DNA from: Lysinibacillus fusiformis
GTDB taxonomy: Bacteria; Bacillota; Bacilli; Bacillales_A; Planococcaceae
Reading direction: 5' to 3'
Length of the DNA: 64,000 nt
NCBI RefSeq assembly: GCF_007362955.1
Contig: NZ_CP041696.1
Location: forward strand, 4,774,001 to 4,838,000
A program made the position numbers and the translations under genes. This document shows positions 1 through 8,444 of the stretch, piece by piece. Positions within the stretch are counted from its first letter, which is position 1. Every line of letters begins with the position of its first letter. The notes beneath the pieces were generated by a model, which was given only the letters and a program-made list of their open reading frames with translations, did not search any database and had not been told where the DNA came from.

Positions 1-5
1 AAGAG

Positions 6-113
6 ATGAAAAAAGAATCGGGCGATTTAAAAGTAATCAATAAGCTATTGAGGTTCATAGGTATTACTGTGATATTTTATGCCGTTGCTTCTTTTTTAAT
101 TTTACTGCGATAA
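6..113 (+). CDS. small single-span membrane protein (35 aa)
   Basis: A 35-codon frame begins ATG AAA AAA GAA and ends in TAA. It has a charged N terminus and one hydrophobic stretch (about residues 16-33, with IGITVIFYAVASFLILL) followed by a terminal Arg. The same frame with the same stop position recurs at 50576-50683, and the two copies keep the core LRF(I/L)GIxVIFYA. Conservation of frame between two copies 50 kb apart supports a coding function or a shared repeat. The window begins five bases upstream, so a ribosome site cannot be judged and the gene may be the tail of a longer one. No family recognised. Confidence 0.4.
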   Translation: MKKESGDLKVINKLLRFIGITVIFYAVASFLILLR

Positions 114-240
114 CATTGATTTTTTACATGCTGAAATAAGCATTTACATTACTCGATTCCTTCTGGGACCTGTATTTATATAATATTCAACCATAACTAC
201 TAGGAGTATCCCCAATATGCTATTTTTTTGATATAAAGAT

Positions 241-348
241 AAAAATCCGCGTAAACTCCTGCGGGAAAGCAAGTGCACGAGACCTAGCAGGGAGCGTAAG
301 CGATCGATGCGGCTCGAGCCTTGCCCGCGGAAAGCGTAGCGGATTTTT
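241..348. repeat. GC-rich extragenic palindromic repeat
   Basis: This 108-bp element stands out from its AT-rich surroundings. Its ends are inverted (AAAAATCCGC on the left, GCGGATTTTT on the right), and internal GCGGGAAAGC and GCCCGCGG blocks also pair. Closely similar elements are scattered between genes in Bacillus and Lysinibacillus genomes as I recall them. An open frame read through it on the minus strand is a by-product of the repeat. The rest of the 114-411 interval shows no gene. Confidence 0.6.
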
Positions 349-411
349 ACCATATAGGAAGATAGCCATTATTGTTTGAAGGGCTTCTTAGACAGCCCCT
401 TTCCACAGCTA

Positions 412-1830
412 TTATTTTAATTTCATGATGCTGGCACCAGCAATACCTGGATGTGTCATTTCATACGGATCTAAAATCAAATCTAATTGTTCCGTCGTTA
501 AAACACCTGCCTCGATGCAAAGCTCACGAATAGAACGTCCAGATAAAATTGCCTCACGTGCAAGGCGCGCTGCGATCTCATAACCGATATGAGGGTTTAC
601 CGCTGTTAATACACCTACACTCTTCTCAACGTATTCTTTCATGCGTTCTTCGTTCGCTTCAATATCCTTCAAGCAGTTTTCCGTAAATGCTCGGAACACA
701 TTATTCATAATACTAATCGATTGGATAAGGTTAAAGACTAACACAGGTTCCATAACATTTAACTCTAACTGACCCGCTTCAGACGCAAGGCAAATCGTTT
801 GGTCATTTCCGATAACTTGGAATGCCACCTGATTAAGCACCTCTGGCATAACTGGATTTACTTTCCCAGGCATAATCGATGACCCAGGTTGACGAGCAGG
901 TAAAATAATTTCCCCTAAACCAGCACGTGGTCCTGATGCCATTAAGCGAAGGTCATTCGATATTTTAGACATATTAATCATACAAATTTTTAGTGCCCCA
1001 GACACTTCTGTATACGCATCTGTATTTTGCGTCGCATCCACTAAATGTGTCGCACCTTTCAGTGGTAAACCAGAAATTTCAGCAAGATGCTGGTCAACAG
1101 ACTTAATATAATCAGGGAATGCATTTAAACCTGTTCCTACTGCTGTTGCTCCCATATTCACATCATATAAATTTGGACGTGTTTGACGAATACGCTGAAT
1201 ATCACGATTGATAACACGGCAATATGCTTCAAATTCTTGACCAAGACGGATTGGTACAGCATCTTGTAAATGCGTACGGCCCATTTTAATAACATGTGCA
1301 AATTGCTCAGCTTTTTGGTGGAACACCGCTTGCATGTTCTCCATTGTAACTAAAAGCTCATCAACTAAATGTAATACAGCAATATGAATAGCTGTTGGGA
1401 ATGCGTCATTTGTCGATTGTGACATATTAACATGGCTGTTCGGGCTAATCGATTGATAGTCCCCTTTTTCTTTCTCCATTATCTCTAATGCACGATTTGC
1501 AATCACTTCATTAGCATTCATATTAATCGATGTACCCGCACCACCTTGGATTGGATCTACGATAAATTCACTATCCCATTTACCATCAATTACTTCTTGT
1601 GCTGCTTCGACAATTGCTTCACCAATGTCCTTGGATAGCAGGTGTACCTCCATATTGCCTAATGCAGCTGCTTTTTTCACAATTCCCATAGCTTTAATTA
1701 GTGATGGATGAATTGTATAGCCTGTTATCGGGAAGTTTTCTGTTGCTCGAAGTGTTTGAATCCCGTAATAGACACTGCTTGGTAAGGTACGTTCACCTAA
1801 AAAATCTTTTTCAATACGAACTGTGGACAT
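412..1830 (-). CDS. aspA: aspartate ammonia-lyase
   Basis: Cytosolic aspartase of 472 residues, the usual length for the family. It deaminates L-aspartate to fumarate and ammonia, feeding aspartate into the TCA cycle. The superfamily signature GSSIMPGKVNP, which carries the flexible catalytic loop, lies in the C-terminal half. Upstream are the conserved SPNSHVNMSQSTNDAFPTA and GRTHLQDAVPIRLGQEF blocks that build the active site. The start is an ATG 8 bases after AAAAGGAG. In B. subtilis aspartase sits in an ansAB operon behind an asparaginase. Here no asparaginase is adjacent and the gene appears monocistronic. Fumarase class II is the main alternative, but the loop and length favour aspartase. 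Confidence 0.93.
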   Translation of the reverse strand: MSTVRIEKDFLGERTLPSSVYYGIQTLRATENFPITGYTIHPSLIKAMGIVKKAAALGNMEVHLLSKDIGEAIVEAAQEVIDGKWDSEFIVDPIQGGAGTSINMNANEVIANRALEIMEKEKGDYQSISPNSHVNMSQSTNDAFPTAIHIAVLHLVDELLVTMENMQAVFHQKAEQFAHVIKMGRTHLQDAVPIRLGQEFEAYCRVINRDIQRIRQTRPNLYDVNMGATAVGTGLNAFPDYIKSVDQHLAEISGLPLKGATHLVDATQNTDAYTEVSGALKICMINMSKISNDLRLMASGPRAGLGEIILPARQPGSSIMPGKVNPVMPEVLNQVAFQVIGNDQTICLASEAGQLELNVMEPVLVFNLIQSISIMNNVFRAFTENCLKDIEANEERMKEYVEKSVGVLTAVNPHIGYEIAARLAREAILSGRSIRELCIEAGVLTTEQLDLILDPYEMTHPGIAGASIMKLK

Positions 1831-1943
1831 TATTGTCGACTCCTTTTATGTATACTCACACTGATAGTAGCTAATTAATGCCGGATTGTAAACAGTCAAT
1901 TTTCTGCAAAATGAAGAATTTTTTGTTGATGGCGCCAAGAAAA

Positions 1944-1976
1944 GCAAAAAATCGAGCGCATTTCACACACGCTCGC
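1944..1976 (-). terminator. Rho-independent terminator of the ywnB-like gene
   Basis: CGAGCG and CGCTCG arms enclose an 11-base loop. On the minus strand they are followed by ATTTTTTGC. The hairpin lies 8 bases beyond the stop of the 1984-2613 gene. Confidence 0.8.
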
Positions 1977-1983
1977 TTAAACA

Positions 1984-2613
1984 TTATTTATTTGAAGTCA
2001 CTGTAAAGCGACTATTTACATGTTGTGGGCTTTCTATTTCATCCACTACTGCAATCGCATAATCGCCATAGCTGACATAGCTTTCTCCTGAAGCGTTCAC
2101 TAATAGATGGTCAATACCGGCTGTATAGCTTCCTGTACGTGGACCTTCTGGATCGAAAAATGCTGATGGACTTAAAAAAGTCCATGTAACTTTCGAAGTT
2201 TGTAAATCTTTTAAGTTTTCACCTTGATTTTTTGCAGTTGCAAAGAACATTTCTGGGAAATCAGGTGTATCCATTACACGTACTGTTTTTTCTGGATTTA
2301 CAAATAGGCTACCTGCACCACCGACAACAAATAATTTTGTATCAATGCCCGTGAAAATATCAATTAAATGACGCCCCACTTTTACATGTAATTCTTCTTG
2401 TCCAAAAGGAGCGCCAAACGCATTCACAACAACGTCAAAACCTTTTACATCTTCTTGTGATAGCTCAAGTACCTCTTTTTCAATGACAGCAATATCAGCT
2501 GTCACTTTTGCAGCAGAGCGTACAATTGCAGTCACATCATGGCCACGTTGCAATGCTTCCTCAACAATTTTTTGTCCTGCTTTCCCTGAAGCTCCAATTA
2601 CCGCAATTTTCAT
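1984..2613 (-). CDS. NAD(P)-binding SDR/NmrA-like oxidoreductase (YwnB-like)
   Basis: A 209-residue atypical short-chain dehydrogenase of the NAD(P)-binding YwnB/NmrA type. The Rossmann dinucleotide motif GASGKAGQKIVEEAL is at residues 7-21, followed by the VTAIVR strand that sets NAD(P) preference. The frame is open further upstream, but the start was set at the ATG at 2613 because AGGAGGAATTTAAGT stands directly before it. A ywnA-like Rrf2 regulator lies just upstream, as ywnA and ywnB are paired in B. subtilis. A palindrome matching the regulator gene's own operator overlaps the promoter region, so it is likely repressed by that protein. Substrate unknown. Confidence 0.82.
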   Translation of the reverse strand: MKIAVIGASGKAGQKIVEEALQRGHDVTAIVRSAAKVTADIAVIEKEVLELSQEDVKGFDVVVNAFGAPFGQEELHVKVGRHLIDIFTGIDTKLFVVGGAGSLFVNPEKTVRVMDTPDFPEMFFATAKNQGENLKDLQTSKVTWTFLSPSAFFDPEGPRTGSYTAGIDHLLVNASGESYVSYGDYAIAVVDEIESPQHVNSRFTVTSNK

Positions 2614-2638
2614 ACTTAAATTCCTCCTAAAAATTAGT

Positions 2639-2657
2639 TGTAACAAATTTGGTTACA
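2639..2657. promoter_or_regulatory. candidate Rrf2 operator upstream of the ywnB-like gene
   Basis: TGTAACaaatttgGTTACA has perfect 6-bp inverted arms and lies 26 bases upstream of the ywnB-like start. It shares both outer arms and total length with the palindrome at 3117-3135 upstream of the Rrf2 gene. Confidence 0.6.
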
Positions 2658-2689
2658 GGTTAGATACAGTAAGATCGACCTCGTTTATA

Positions 2690-3100
2690 TTAACGAAGCT
2701 GATCTAATACATCCTGTAAAGTCTGTGCTTGTAACTGTTCTTCCATTGCATCCCAAACAGAAGTATAAACACCCTCCAAAGTACGTTGAATTTTTCGACC
2801 AACGGTACAATCTGGATTCGGCTCATCATGAATAGCAAAAAGCTGCTCAGGCCCATCGATCGCATGGTAAATCGTTAATAGTGACAAATCCTTAGGTTCA
2901 ACTAAAAGGTCGTAGCCTGCTAAACCTGATTGTGACGAAAGCAAACCTGCTTTTTTCAGTACACCAATCATACGACGTACGACAACCGGATTGGTATTGA
3001 CACTACCAGCCATAAAATCAGATGTAAGCTGACTTTTATCTGATGTTGTTGCAATGAGCGAAAGTATATGGATCGCTACCGAAAAACGACTGTTCACCAT
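2690..3100 (-). CDS. Rrf2-family transcriptional regulator (YwnA-like)
   Basis: A 136-residue winged-helix regulator. The N-terminal NSRFSVAIHILSLIA helix and the segment NPVVVRRMIGVLKKAGLL (recognition helix and wing entry) match the Rrf2 fold. A single Cys (PNPDCTVG) is present and there is no three-Cys iron-sulphur cluster motif, so it is closer to YwnA than to NsrR or IscR. The reading frame can start at a GTG at 3112, but the ATG at 3100 follows AGGTGGTG and gives the normal N terminus. A near-perfect 19-bp palindrome lies just upstream, consistent with autorepression. It probably controls the neighbouring oxidoreductase gene as well. Confidence 0.85.
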   Translation of the reverse strand: MVNSRFSVAIHILSLIATTSDKSQLTSDFMAGSVNTNPVVVRRMIGVLKKAGLLSSQSGLAGYDLLVEPKDLSLLTIYHAIDGPEQLFAIHDEPNPDCTVGRKIQRTLEGVYTSVWDAMEEQLQAQTLQDVLDQLR

Positions 3101-3116
3101 ATGTATCACCACCTGT

Positions 3117-3135
3117 TGTAACTATTATAGTTACA
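3117..3135. promoter_or_regulatory. palindromic operator of the Rrf2 gene
   Basis: TGTAACTATTATAGTTACA is a perfect inverted repeat of two 9-base arms around one central base. It ends 16 bases upstream of the regulator start codon and shares its TGTAAC/GTTACA arms with the site at 2639-2657. Confidence 0.65.
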
Positions 3136-3249
3136 GGTTTAGAAAATAGCAAATACTTTGCTTACTAAGCCTGTACAAAATTACACTTGTATATACTGCA
3201 AACTAGTCATTTATAAGTGAACATGGGCAAATTTTTATGGTTTGCCCAT

Positions 3250-3456
3250 TTATATTTTCGAAACATAGATAACTAGTTCTTGCCTTATTTCACCATTTTC
3301 TTCATAAAAATCCAAGTTATGAAATTCGTATTTAAAATGCCCAAGCGGAAACGTCACGCTCTCCCCTTGTGCTGCAGCCAATATTCCAGCTACATCATGC
3401 GACACCATTTGTAAAAGCTCTGTACCTGATAACGTTTCAACAAATACCACATTCAT
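3250..3456 (-). CDS. hypothetical protein, 68 aa
   Basis: A small soluble protein of 68 residues. The ATG at 3456 follows AAGGAGGTGTTTTTG, which is a far better start than the upstream frame start at 3477. It begins MNVVFVETLSGTELLQM and ends in a beta-rich segment (QELVIYVSKI). No signal peptide, membrane segment or cysteine cluster is visible. It precedes no obvious partner. Family not recognised, but the strong ribosome site supports a real gene. Confidence 0.6.
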   Translation of the reverse strand: MNVVFVETLSGTELLQMVSHDVAGILAAAQGESVTFPLGHFKYEFHNLDFYEENGEIRQELVIYVSKI

Positions 3457-3509
3457 CAAAAACACCTCCTTAGCCATTATAGCTTAGAAGGCGCTTACAA
3501 TTACAGCGT

Positions 3510-3725
3510 TTATTTTGGGCGATTTAGGCGAATCTCTTCAATTACCTGCATCATTTTATGCACTTGCTCCTGAGATAGCTCAGCTGTGATTTGTGGGTAG
3601 TCATATTGTTCGTGTGAAATAGTCAATTTTTCAGGAGATGGTTTTTCGAGAGTCTTGTCCCTTTGTTTCTGTCCCCCTCCGTCCGCTTCAATCTGGAACT
3701 TTACAATTTTACTCACCACAATCAC
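3510..3725 (-). CDS. hypothetical protein, about 70 aa
   Basis: A small charged protein with no membrane segment, beginning MIVVSKIVKFQIEADGGG and ending in a helix rich in Glu, Gln and Arg (QEQVHKMMQVIEEIRLNRPK). The likely start is the GTG at 3725 or one of two GTG codons a few residues later, following GCAGGGG. It lies 33 bases upstream of the 3250-3456 gene on the same strand and could be cotranscribed with it. Family not recognised. Confidence 0.45.
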   Translation of the reverse strand: MIVVSKIVKFQIEADGGGQKQRDKTLEKPSPEKLTISHEQYDYPQITAELSQEQVHKMMQVIEEIRLNRPK

Positions 3726-3841
3726 CCCTGCAATTTTAGTTGGATAATTAACCTATATATACCATTCATAATGGTAAAGTCAATCATTCAGCTTATCATC
3801 GGCCAACTAGCCTATTTTAAAAAAAGATTATTTCGACCCAG

Positions 3842-3892
3842 AACTTTCTATTCACTAAAGTGACTTGATTTTCACAAAGTGAATAGAAAGTT
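3842..3892. repeat. 15-bp perfect inverted repeat
   Basis: AACTTTCTATTCACT at 3842-3856 is matched exactly in inverse by AGTGAATAGAAAGTT at 3878-3892, with a 21-base loop. There is no T-run on either side, so it is not an ordinary terminator. It lies between the 3510-3725 gene and thyA. Confidence 0.6.
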
Positions 3893-3930
3893 ATTACAAA
3901 TTCTGTTTTTTACTATAAAATTCTTTCTTA

Positions 3931-3962
3931 AAAAAAGCAGCAACCTTCTTGGCTGCTGCTTT
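3931..3962 (-). terminator. thyA terminator
   Basis: AGCAGC arms with a short loop lie directly after the thyA stop codon. On the minus strand a run of seven T follows. Confidence 0.8.
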
Positions 3963-3965
3963 AAG

Positions 3966-4943
3966 TTATACGGCAATTGGTGCTTTAATCGCAGGATGTG
4001 GGTCATAGCCCTCAATAGAAAGATCTTCAAGTTCTATTTCAAAAATTGACGTTTTATTTGGATTTATTTTTAAGGTTGGTAGGTCCTTAGGTTCGCGTGA
4101 TAGCTGTTCTTTAACTTGCTCCACATGATTTGCATATATATGCGCATCGCCAATACTATGGATAAATTCACCAACTTCAAGCCCACATTCATGTGCAATT
4201 AAATGCGTAAGTAATGCGTAAGAAGCAATATTAAACGGACAGCCTAGTAATGTATCAAGGCTTCGTTGCATTAACTGACAGCTCAGTTTTCCATTTGCAA
4301 CATAAAATTGGAACATGACATGACAAGGTGGTAGCGCAGCTTTACTGCCCTTCGCTCCAGCATTAATGACATCCTCAGGGTTCCAAGCATTCACAATAAT
4401 ACGACGCGAATCTGGATTATGCTTAATCTGATGAATAACATCCTGCAATTGGTCTAGGTTTTCTCCAGTTGACGTTGTCCAGTGACGCCACTGCTTGCCA
4501 TAAACATTGCCAAGTTCCCCGAATTTGCTAGCAAAATCGTCATCCGTTAGTACACGTTCACAAAACGATGCTAACTCAGCTTGGTAACTAGCGTTAAAAG
4601 CGCCATCTACTAAGCAACGACGACCGAAATCCGTCATATCTGGACCACAATAATCATCTGATTGCACCCATTTTTTAAAAGCCCATTCATCCCAAATATG
4701 ATTGTTATTTTGTAATAGATAGCGGATATTAGTATCCCCTTTAATGAACCAAAGAAGCTCACTTGCTACAAGTTTAAACGGCACACGCTTTGTCGTTAAA
4801 AGTGGAAAGCCCTTACTTAAATCAAAGCGCATTTGATAGCCAAATACGCTGTATGTACCGGTTCCCGTACGATCTTCCTTTTTTACACCGTTCTTTAATA
4901 TATGTTGTAATAAATCTAAATACGCAGTTTCTGGATGCGTCAT
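3966..4943 (-). CDS. thyA: thymidylate synthase
   Basis: Cytosolic ThyA-type synthase that methylates dUMP to dTMP using methylenetetrahydrofolate. The catalytic Cys is in [13 protein letters not shown], and the [10 protein letters not shown] and [11 protein letters not shown] blocks are intact. At 325 residues it is the longer Lactobacillus casei-like form, with an extra segment of about 50 residues after [11 protein letters not shown] compared with the 264-residue form. The ATG at 4943 is preferred over a TTG at 4964 because AAGGAG precedes it and [12 protein letters not shown] is the normal start. No dihydrofolate reductase gene follows it here, although the two are often paired in this group. 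Confidence 0.95.
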   Translation of the reverse strand: MTHPETAYLDLLQHILKNGVKKEDRTGTGTYSVFGYQMRFDLSKGFPLLTTKRVPFKLVASELLWFIKGDTNIRYLLQNNNHIWDEWAFKKWVQSDDYCGPDMTDFGRRCLVDGAFNASYQAELASFCERVLTDDDFASKFGELGNVYGKQWRHWTTSTGENLDQLQDVIHQIKHNPDSRRIIVNAWNPEDVINAGAKGSKAALPPCHVMFQFYVANGKLSCQLMQRSLDTLLGCPFNIASYALLTHLIAHECGLEVGEFIHSIGDAHIYANHVEQVKEQLSREPKDLPTLKINPNKTSIFEIELEDLSIEGYDPHPAIKAPIAV

Positions 4944-5113
4944 TCCTGTCAACAGCTCCTTCAAGTTTGCTGTTGACCATTATACCATCAAAAAACGACA
5001 ATTAAACGTCAAAAGGGAAAAACAATGTGCACCTTATAACTGGTAAACTGGGAAATATCAGTACTCGAAACTACATTTTTACACACGAATAGCTTTGTCA
5101 CTATCAGTTTAAA

Positions 5114-6034
5114 TTACATATCCATGTCCAACGAATTATTGCGCAGTTCCTTGGAAATGTCATATTCTGTTGTTACAAAGAACATTGGTAACATAATAAT
5201 ATTAAGTAAAACGGGTCCAACAATAAATAACAAGTCGATACCTGGATTAAAATAGAGCCCAAATCCTGTTAGTAGTCCAGACATCACGAGAAATATAATT
5301 TGAGCAGTGATGATCATTAGCGGAATTATCTGATACATATAATTAAGCTTTCTAAAATGATGCATATCCTCTGGATATTGGAGGATTCGATTTTTTAAGC
5401 GCTTTGCTAAAAACAGACAAGTAGCCACTTGCACTAATACGAAGCTAAAATAGATGACACTATAGAGAATCATTTGTCCCTTAACGATAGATCCATCAAA
5501 ATGACCAACACGTTGTTGTAATAGTTCATTGACAGCTCCCTCAAAGATATACTCTCGTTCACTTAGAAATGTAAATGGCTGCGCAAATCCGAGCGTTGCC
5601 CATTCCTTTGCATTGACCTTCCAATTTGTTAATTTACTTGCCATAATTCGTAATTGTATGCCTTCATCTTCACCAAACATTCCCACTAAGATACTGTATG
5701 GTATGGAAATCTTTAGTTGTCCATTTTGCTTCTCCTGAAATAAATCCTCAATGAAAAATGTATAGGCCACATTCGATTGATTTGTTTCATAATGGGCTTT
5801 CTCTACCTTCCAATGGCTGGATAAGGAATTTTCTATGTAATCCTTCATTTCAAAATAAGTAGTATCATTATGTAAACGCTTTGGAATCTTATAGACAAAA
5901 TGATTGTCACCGCCAATAATACAAATATCCACCTCTACAGCATCCGTCTGCAATGTTTCGGCTATTGTCGTCATAGGATACACGATTATAGCAATTAAGA
6001 AAAAAAGGATAAATGACATTTGGCATTTTTTCAC
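5114..6034 (-). CDS. hypothetical membrane protein with extracytoplasmic domain
   Basis: A 306-residue protein with an N-terminal signal sequence (MSFILFFLIAIIVYPM, residues 6-21), an extracellular region of about 160 residues without cysteines apart from one near its start, and three transmembrane helices in the C-terminal third. A short charged cytoplasmic tail ends in SLDMDM. It is divergently placed against the histidine kinase gene at 6249, and the shared intergenic region holds three 22-bp repeats. A link to signalling by that kinase is therefore possible but unproven. Family not recognised. Confidence 0.65.
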   Translation of the reverse strand: MKKCQMSFILFFLIAIIVYPMTTIAETLQTDAVEVDICIIGGDNHFVYKIPKRLHNDTTYFEMKDYIENSLSSHWKVEKAHYETNQSNVAYTFFIEDLFQEKQNGQLKISIPYSILVGMFGEDEGIQLRIMASKLTNWKVNAKEWATLGFAQPFTFLSEREYIFEGAVNELLQQRVGHFDGSIVKGQMILYSVIYFSFVLVQVATCLFLAKRLKNRILQYPEDMHHFRKLNYMYQIIPLMIITAQIIFLVMSGLLTGFGLYFNPGIDLLFIVGPVLLNIIMLPMFFVTTEYDISKELRNNSLDMDM

Positions 6035-6087
6035 AAAATGCCCCCCTTCCCGTCACGCTTGCTAAATTCACACTAGCATAGGCTTAA

Positions 6088-6153
6088 CCGAAAAGACTAT
6101 TTCGTTTTTCCGAAAAACTATTAGTGGTTTTCCGAAACTCCACTTTTCGGTCT
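6088..6153. promoter_or_regulatory. three 22-bp direct repeats upstream of a two-component pair
   Basis: CCGAAA recurs at exactly 22-bp spacing (6088, 6110, 6132), two turns of the helix. The first two units are similar throughout (CCGAAAAGACTATTTCG, CCGAAAAACTATTAGTGG). The third ends in the inverted CTTTTCGG. The array lies between the divergent genes, upstream of a -10-like CATAAT at 6176-6181, and looks like a tandem activator or repressor site. Confidence 0.55.
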
Positions 6154-6248
6154 TCCAAAATTACCAAAAGTTCCGCATAATATAGAGCATACATTTTAAA
6201 GAAAAGAGACATTTACATGATTTTATTAAACATTAAAGAGAGATTTAT

Positions 6249-8444
6249 ATGAGCAAATTAACATACAGTATTTTTATCACATACTTACTTCTGGGTATAT
6301 ATGTGCTTGGCGTCGCTATCCAGACCCCTTATATCGGGATTTCTGTAGATACCGCGAATGGGCAACCAGTCATTGTAAAAACTTATTATACAGATTGGGG
6401 ACAACAACAAAACATCGAAAAAGGTGACATCTTACTTACCATCGACCGCCAGCCTGCTGAAGAAAAAGTAACTATGGGAAAACCTTATTTTTTTAGAAGC
6501 GCGAAAGAACTCACCATTTTAAAGCCTGATGGCGTCGTTAGAGCTATTACAGTCAAGCATACAGATATACCAGAAGAGCTTCTCACACAAATTGTTTTTC
6601 CCCTGTTATATTTTGTGCTTTCCTTTTTCGTGGCTATCTACTTATGGAAACGTACGAAAGAAAATCGAATCACTAACTTACTTACACTATTTTTATTAAC
6701 ATGTTCTTTAGCCTATACAAGTGTTGGAGCCTCAAGCAGAGGGAATTTAGTTGGCTTGGTGGTCATTGATCTCTGTTTAGTATTATGCTTAGTACTTTTC
6801 ATCCATTTTTTACAACATTATTTCTACTATCTACACATAAAGTGGCCATCTTTTCATACGAAATGGCTTTATTTACTACCCTTAGTCATCTCATGCTTTT
6901 TACTTACGGAAATAGATAATTCCCATTTCAGTCGCATCACATCAATTATGATACTCGGTTTGTTTGGTATCCTTGTTCTTTATGCCACTTATCTATTAAT
7001 AATTACTTATTTACGAACAAAATCAGCAAAAATACGCTTGATAGCGCTCGCATTAATCGTGCCTTTCCTACCGTTTTTACTGTTATTTGTTGTGCCAGAA
7101 ATTTTGCACTATACACCGATCATACCTGCCGAATATAGCGCATTATTTTTATTGTTTATTCCTTTTTCATTTATTTTCATTCAAGTGAATGAGCGTTTAT
7201 TTGATATTGAATACCAATTATCTCGCTTGCGCTATTACTGTGCACTTGCATTTTTCAGTGCCTCTGTCATAACAATTGGCATAGCCATATTCTTAGTGGA
7301 ACAGCTTTCTATCACCTTGATTACAGCTATTTTCACCCTTGTTTTTTTAATAAATATTATGAGCTTCTATGTAAAAGAGCAACTTGATTTTAAACATCGA
7401 AAAGTTATATTTTCTTCCAATGGAGATTATGTACATAATTTATATGCAGCGGTAAATAGAATGGGCAAGGCAAAAAATCAGCAAGAATTACTGGCCCGCT
7501 TCACGTATGAAATTACAGAAAAACTTGGTACAACAGCATTTACGATTGAAACCATTTCAGCAGATGTTCCTTTATCGCGTGGTGAAATTATCTCAAAAAA
7601 TCAAATGACACAGCTACTTTTATATGATAATGCAGATGAAAAAATCGTGTTATTGATTAACCATACATTGCAAAAAGAAGAGCTTTTATGGTTAGAATTA
7701 CTTGCCCTCTATGTCTCTATGTTTATCGAAAGTTTAAAACTTATAGAGGATTTAGTGCTTGAAATACAGCATATGAAAGTTACTCATGATACACCGCTAC
7801 CTTGGCTTGATAAGTTATTATGGAATATTATTGAGAAAGAAAAGAGCATATTAGCGCAGGAATTACATGACACAATTTTACAAGAACAACTTCATTTGGC
7901 CAGAGAACTTGATGTACTCGCAGGCGCACCAACCATTAAAAGAGATAAGGTACGAGATATTCGAGAGCAGCTTCTTAATGCCACTAAAGATTTGCGAGAA
8001 TATTGCGAAAATTTAAGCCCACCCCTACTTGATACCTTTGGTTTACAGATTGCTTTGAAAAAATTGGTACAAAAAGTAAATATCCGGGCAAATTTTTTAC
8101 TGAATACACAAATAGAACGTGTTCATTTTCAAGATTTATCTTTACATTTAGTCGTCTATCGTCTTGTTCAGGAGCTTTTCAACAATGCTATTAAACACGC
8201 AGAAGCTACAGAAGTTTCGTTGAGACTGCTTGCAATAGATCGTGGCTTTGTGTTGCAATATGATGATAACGGTATTGGCTGTAATATCGAGGATTTAATG
8301 CAATCTTCTGCTTCTATGGGCATTAATGGTATTCGTGAACGAGTTCGCGCCTTTAACGGTGACATGACCATAACCTCCAAACAAAATGAAGGTATGCATA
8401 TATCTATCAAAATACAAGAGGAAGGCGAACCTATAAATGATTAA
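6249..8444 (+). CDS. ComP-like membrane sensor histidine kinase
   Basis: A 731-residue sensor kinase. After a first membrane helix (about residues 8-25) comes an extracytoplasmic PDZ-like segment with QQNIEKGDILLTIDRQPA, then a cluster of seven or eight membrane helices to about residue 360. The cytoplasmic part carries a HisKA_3-type phosphoacceptor helix (LAQELHDTILQEQL, His about 540), an N box (VQELFNNAIKHAEA) and a G box (DDNGIGCN). The layout and the ComA-like partner resemble ComP of B. subtilis. No comX or comQ gene is next to it, so the ligand is unknown. Its end overlaps the regulator gene by 8 bases, indicating coupled translation. Confidence 0.85.
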   Translation: MSKLTYSIFITYLLLGIYVLGVAIQTPYIGISVDTANGQPVIVKTYYTDWGQQQNIEKGDILLTIDRQPAEEKVTMGKPYFFRSAKELTILKPDGVVRAITVKHTDIPEELLTQIVFPLLYFVLSFFVAIYLWKRTKENRITNLLTLFLLTCSLAYTSVGASSRGNLVGLVVIDLCLVLCLVLFIHFLQHYFYYLHIKWPSFHTKWLYLLPLVISCFLLTEIDNSHFSRITSIMILGLFGILVLYATYLLIITYLRTKSAKIRLIALALIVPFLPFLLLFVVPEILHYTPIIPAEYSALFLLFIPFSFIFIQVNERLFDIEYQLSRLRYYCALAFFSASVITIGIAIFLVEQLSITLITAIFTLVFLINIMSFYVKEQLDFKHRKVIFSSNGDYVHNLYAAVNRMGKAKNQQELLARFTYEITEKLGTTAFTIETISADVPLSRGEIISKNQMTQLLLYDNADEKIVLLINHTLQKEELLWLELLALYVSMFIESLKLIEDLVLEIQHMKVTHDTPLPWLDKLLWNIIEKEKSILAQELHDTILQEQLHLARELDVLAGAPTIKRDKVRDIREQLLNATKDLREYCENLSPPLLDTFGLQIALKKLVQKVNIRANFLLNTQIERVHFQDLSLHLVVYRLVQELFNNAIKHAEATEVSLRLLAIDRGFVLQYDDNGIGCNIEDLMQSSASMGINGIRERVRAFNGDMTITSKQNEGMHISIKIQEEGEPIND

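Noticed and set aside
144-353. 69-codon minus-strand frame
   Set aside because: It lies mostly in the palindromic repeat at 241-348, has no ribosome site and an arginine/serine-rich composition typical of reading through a repeat.
3842-3892. CRISPR-like or terminator reading of the inverted repeat
   Set aside because: Only one unit, no spacer periodicity and no T-run. No CRISPR array was seen anywhere in the window.
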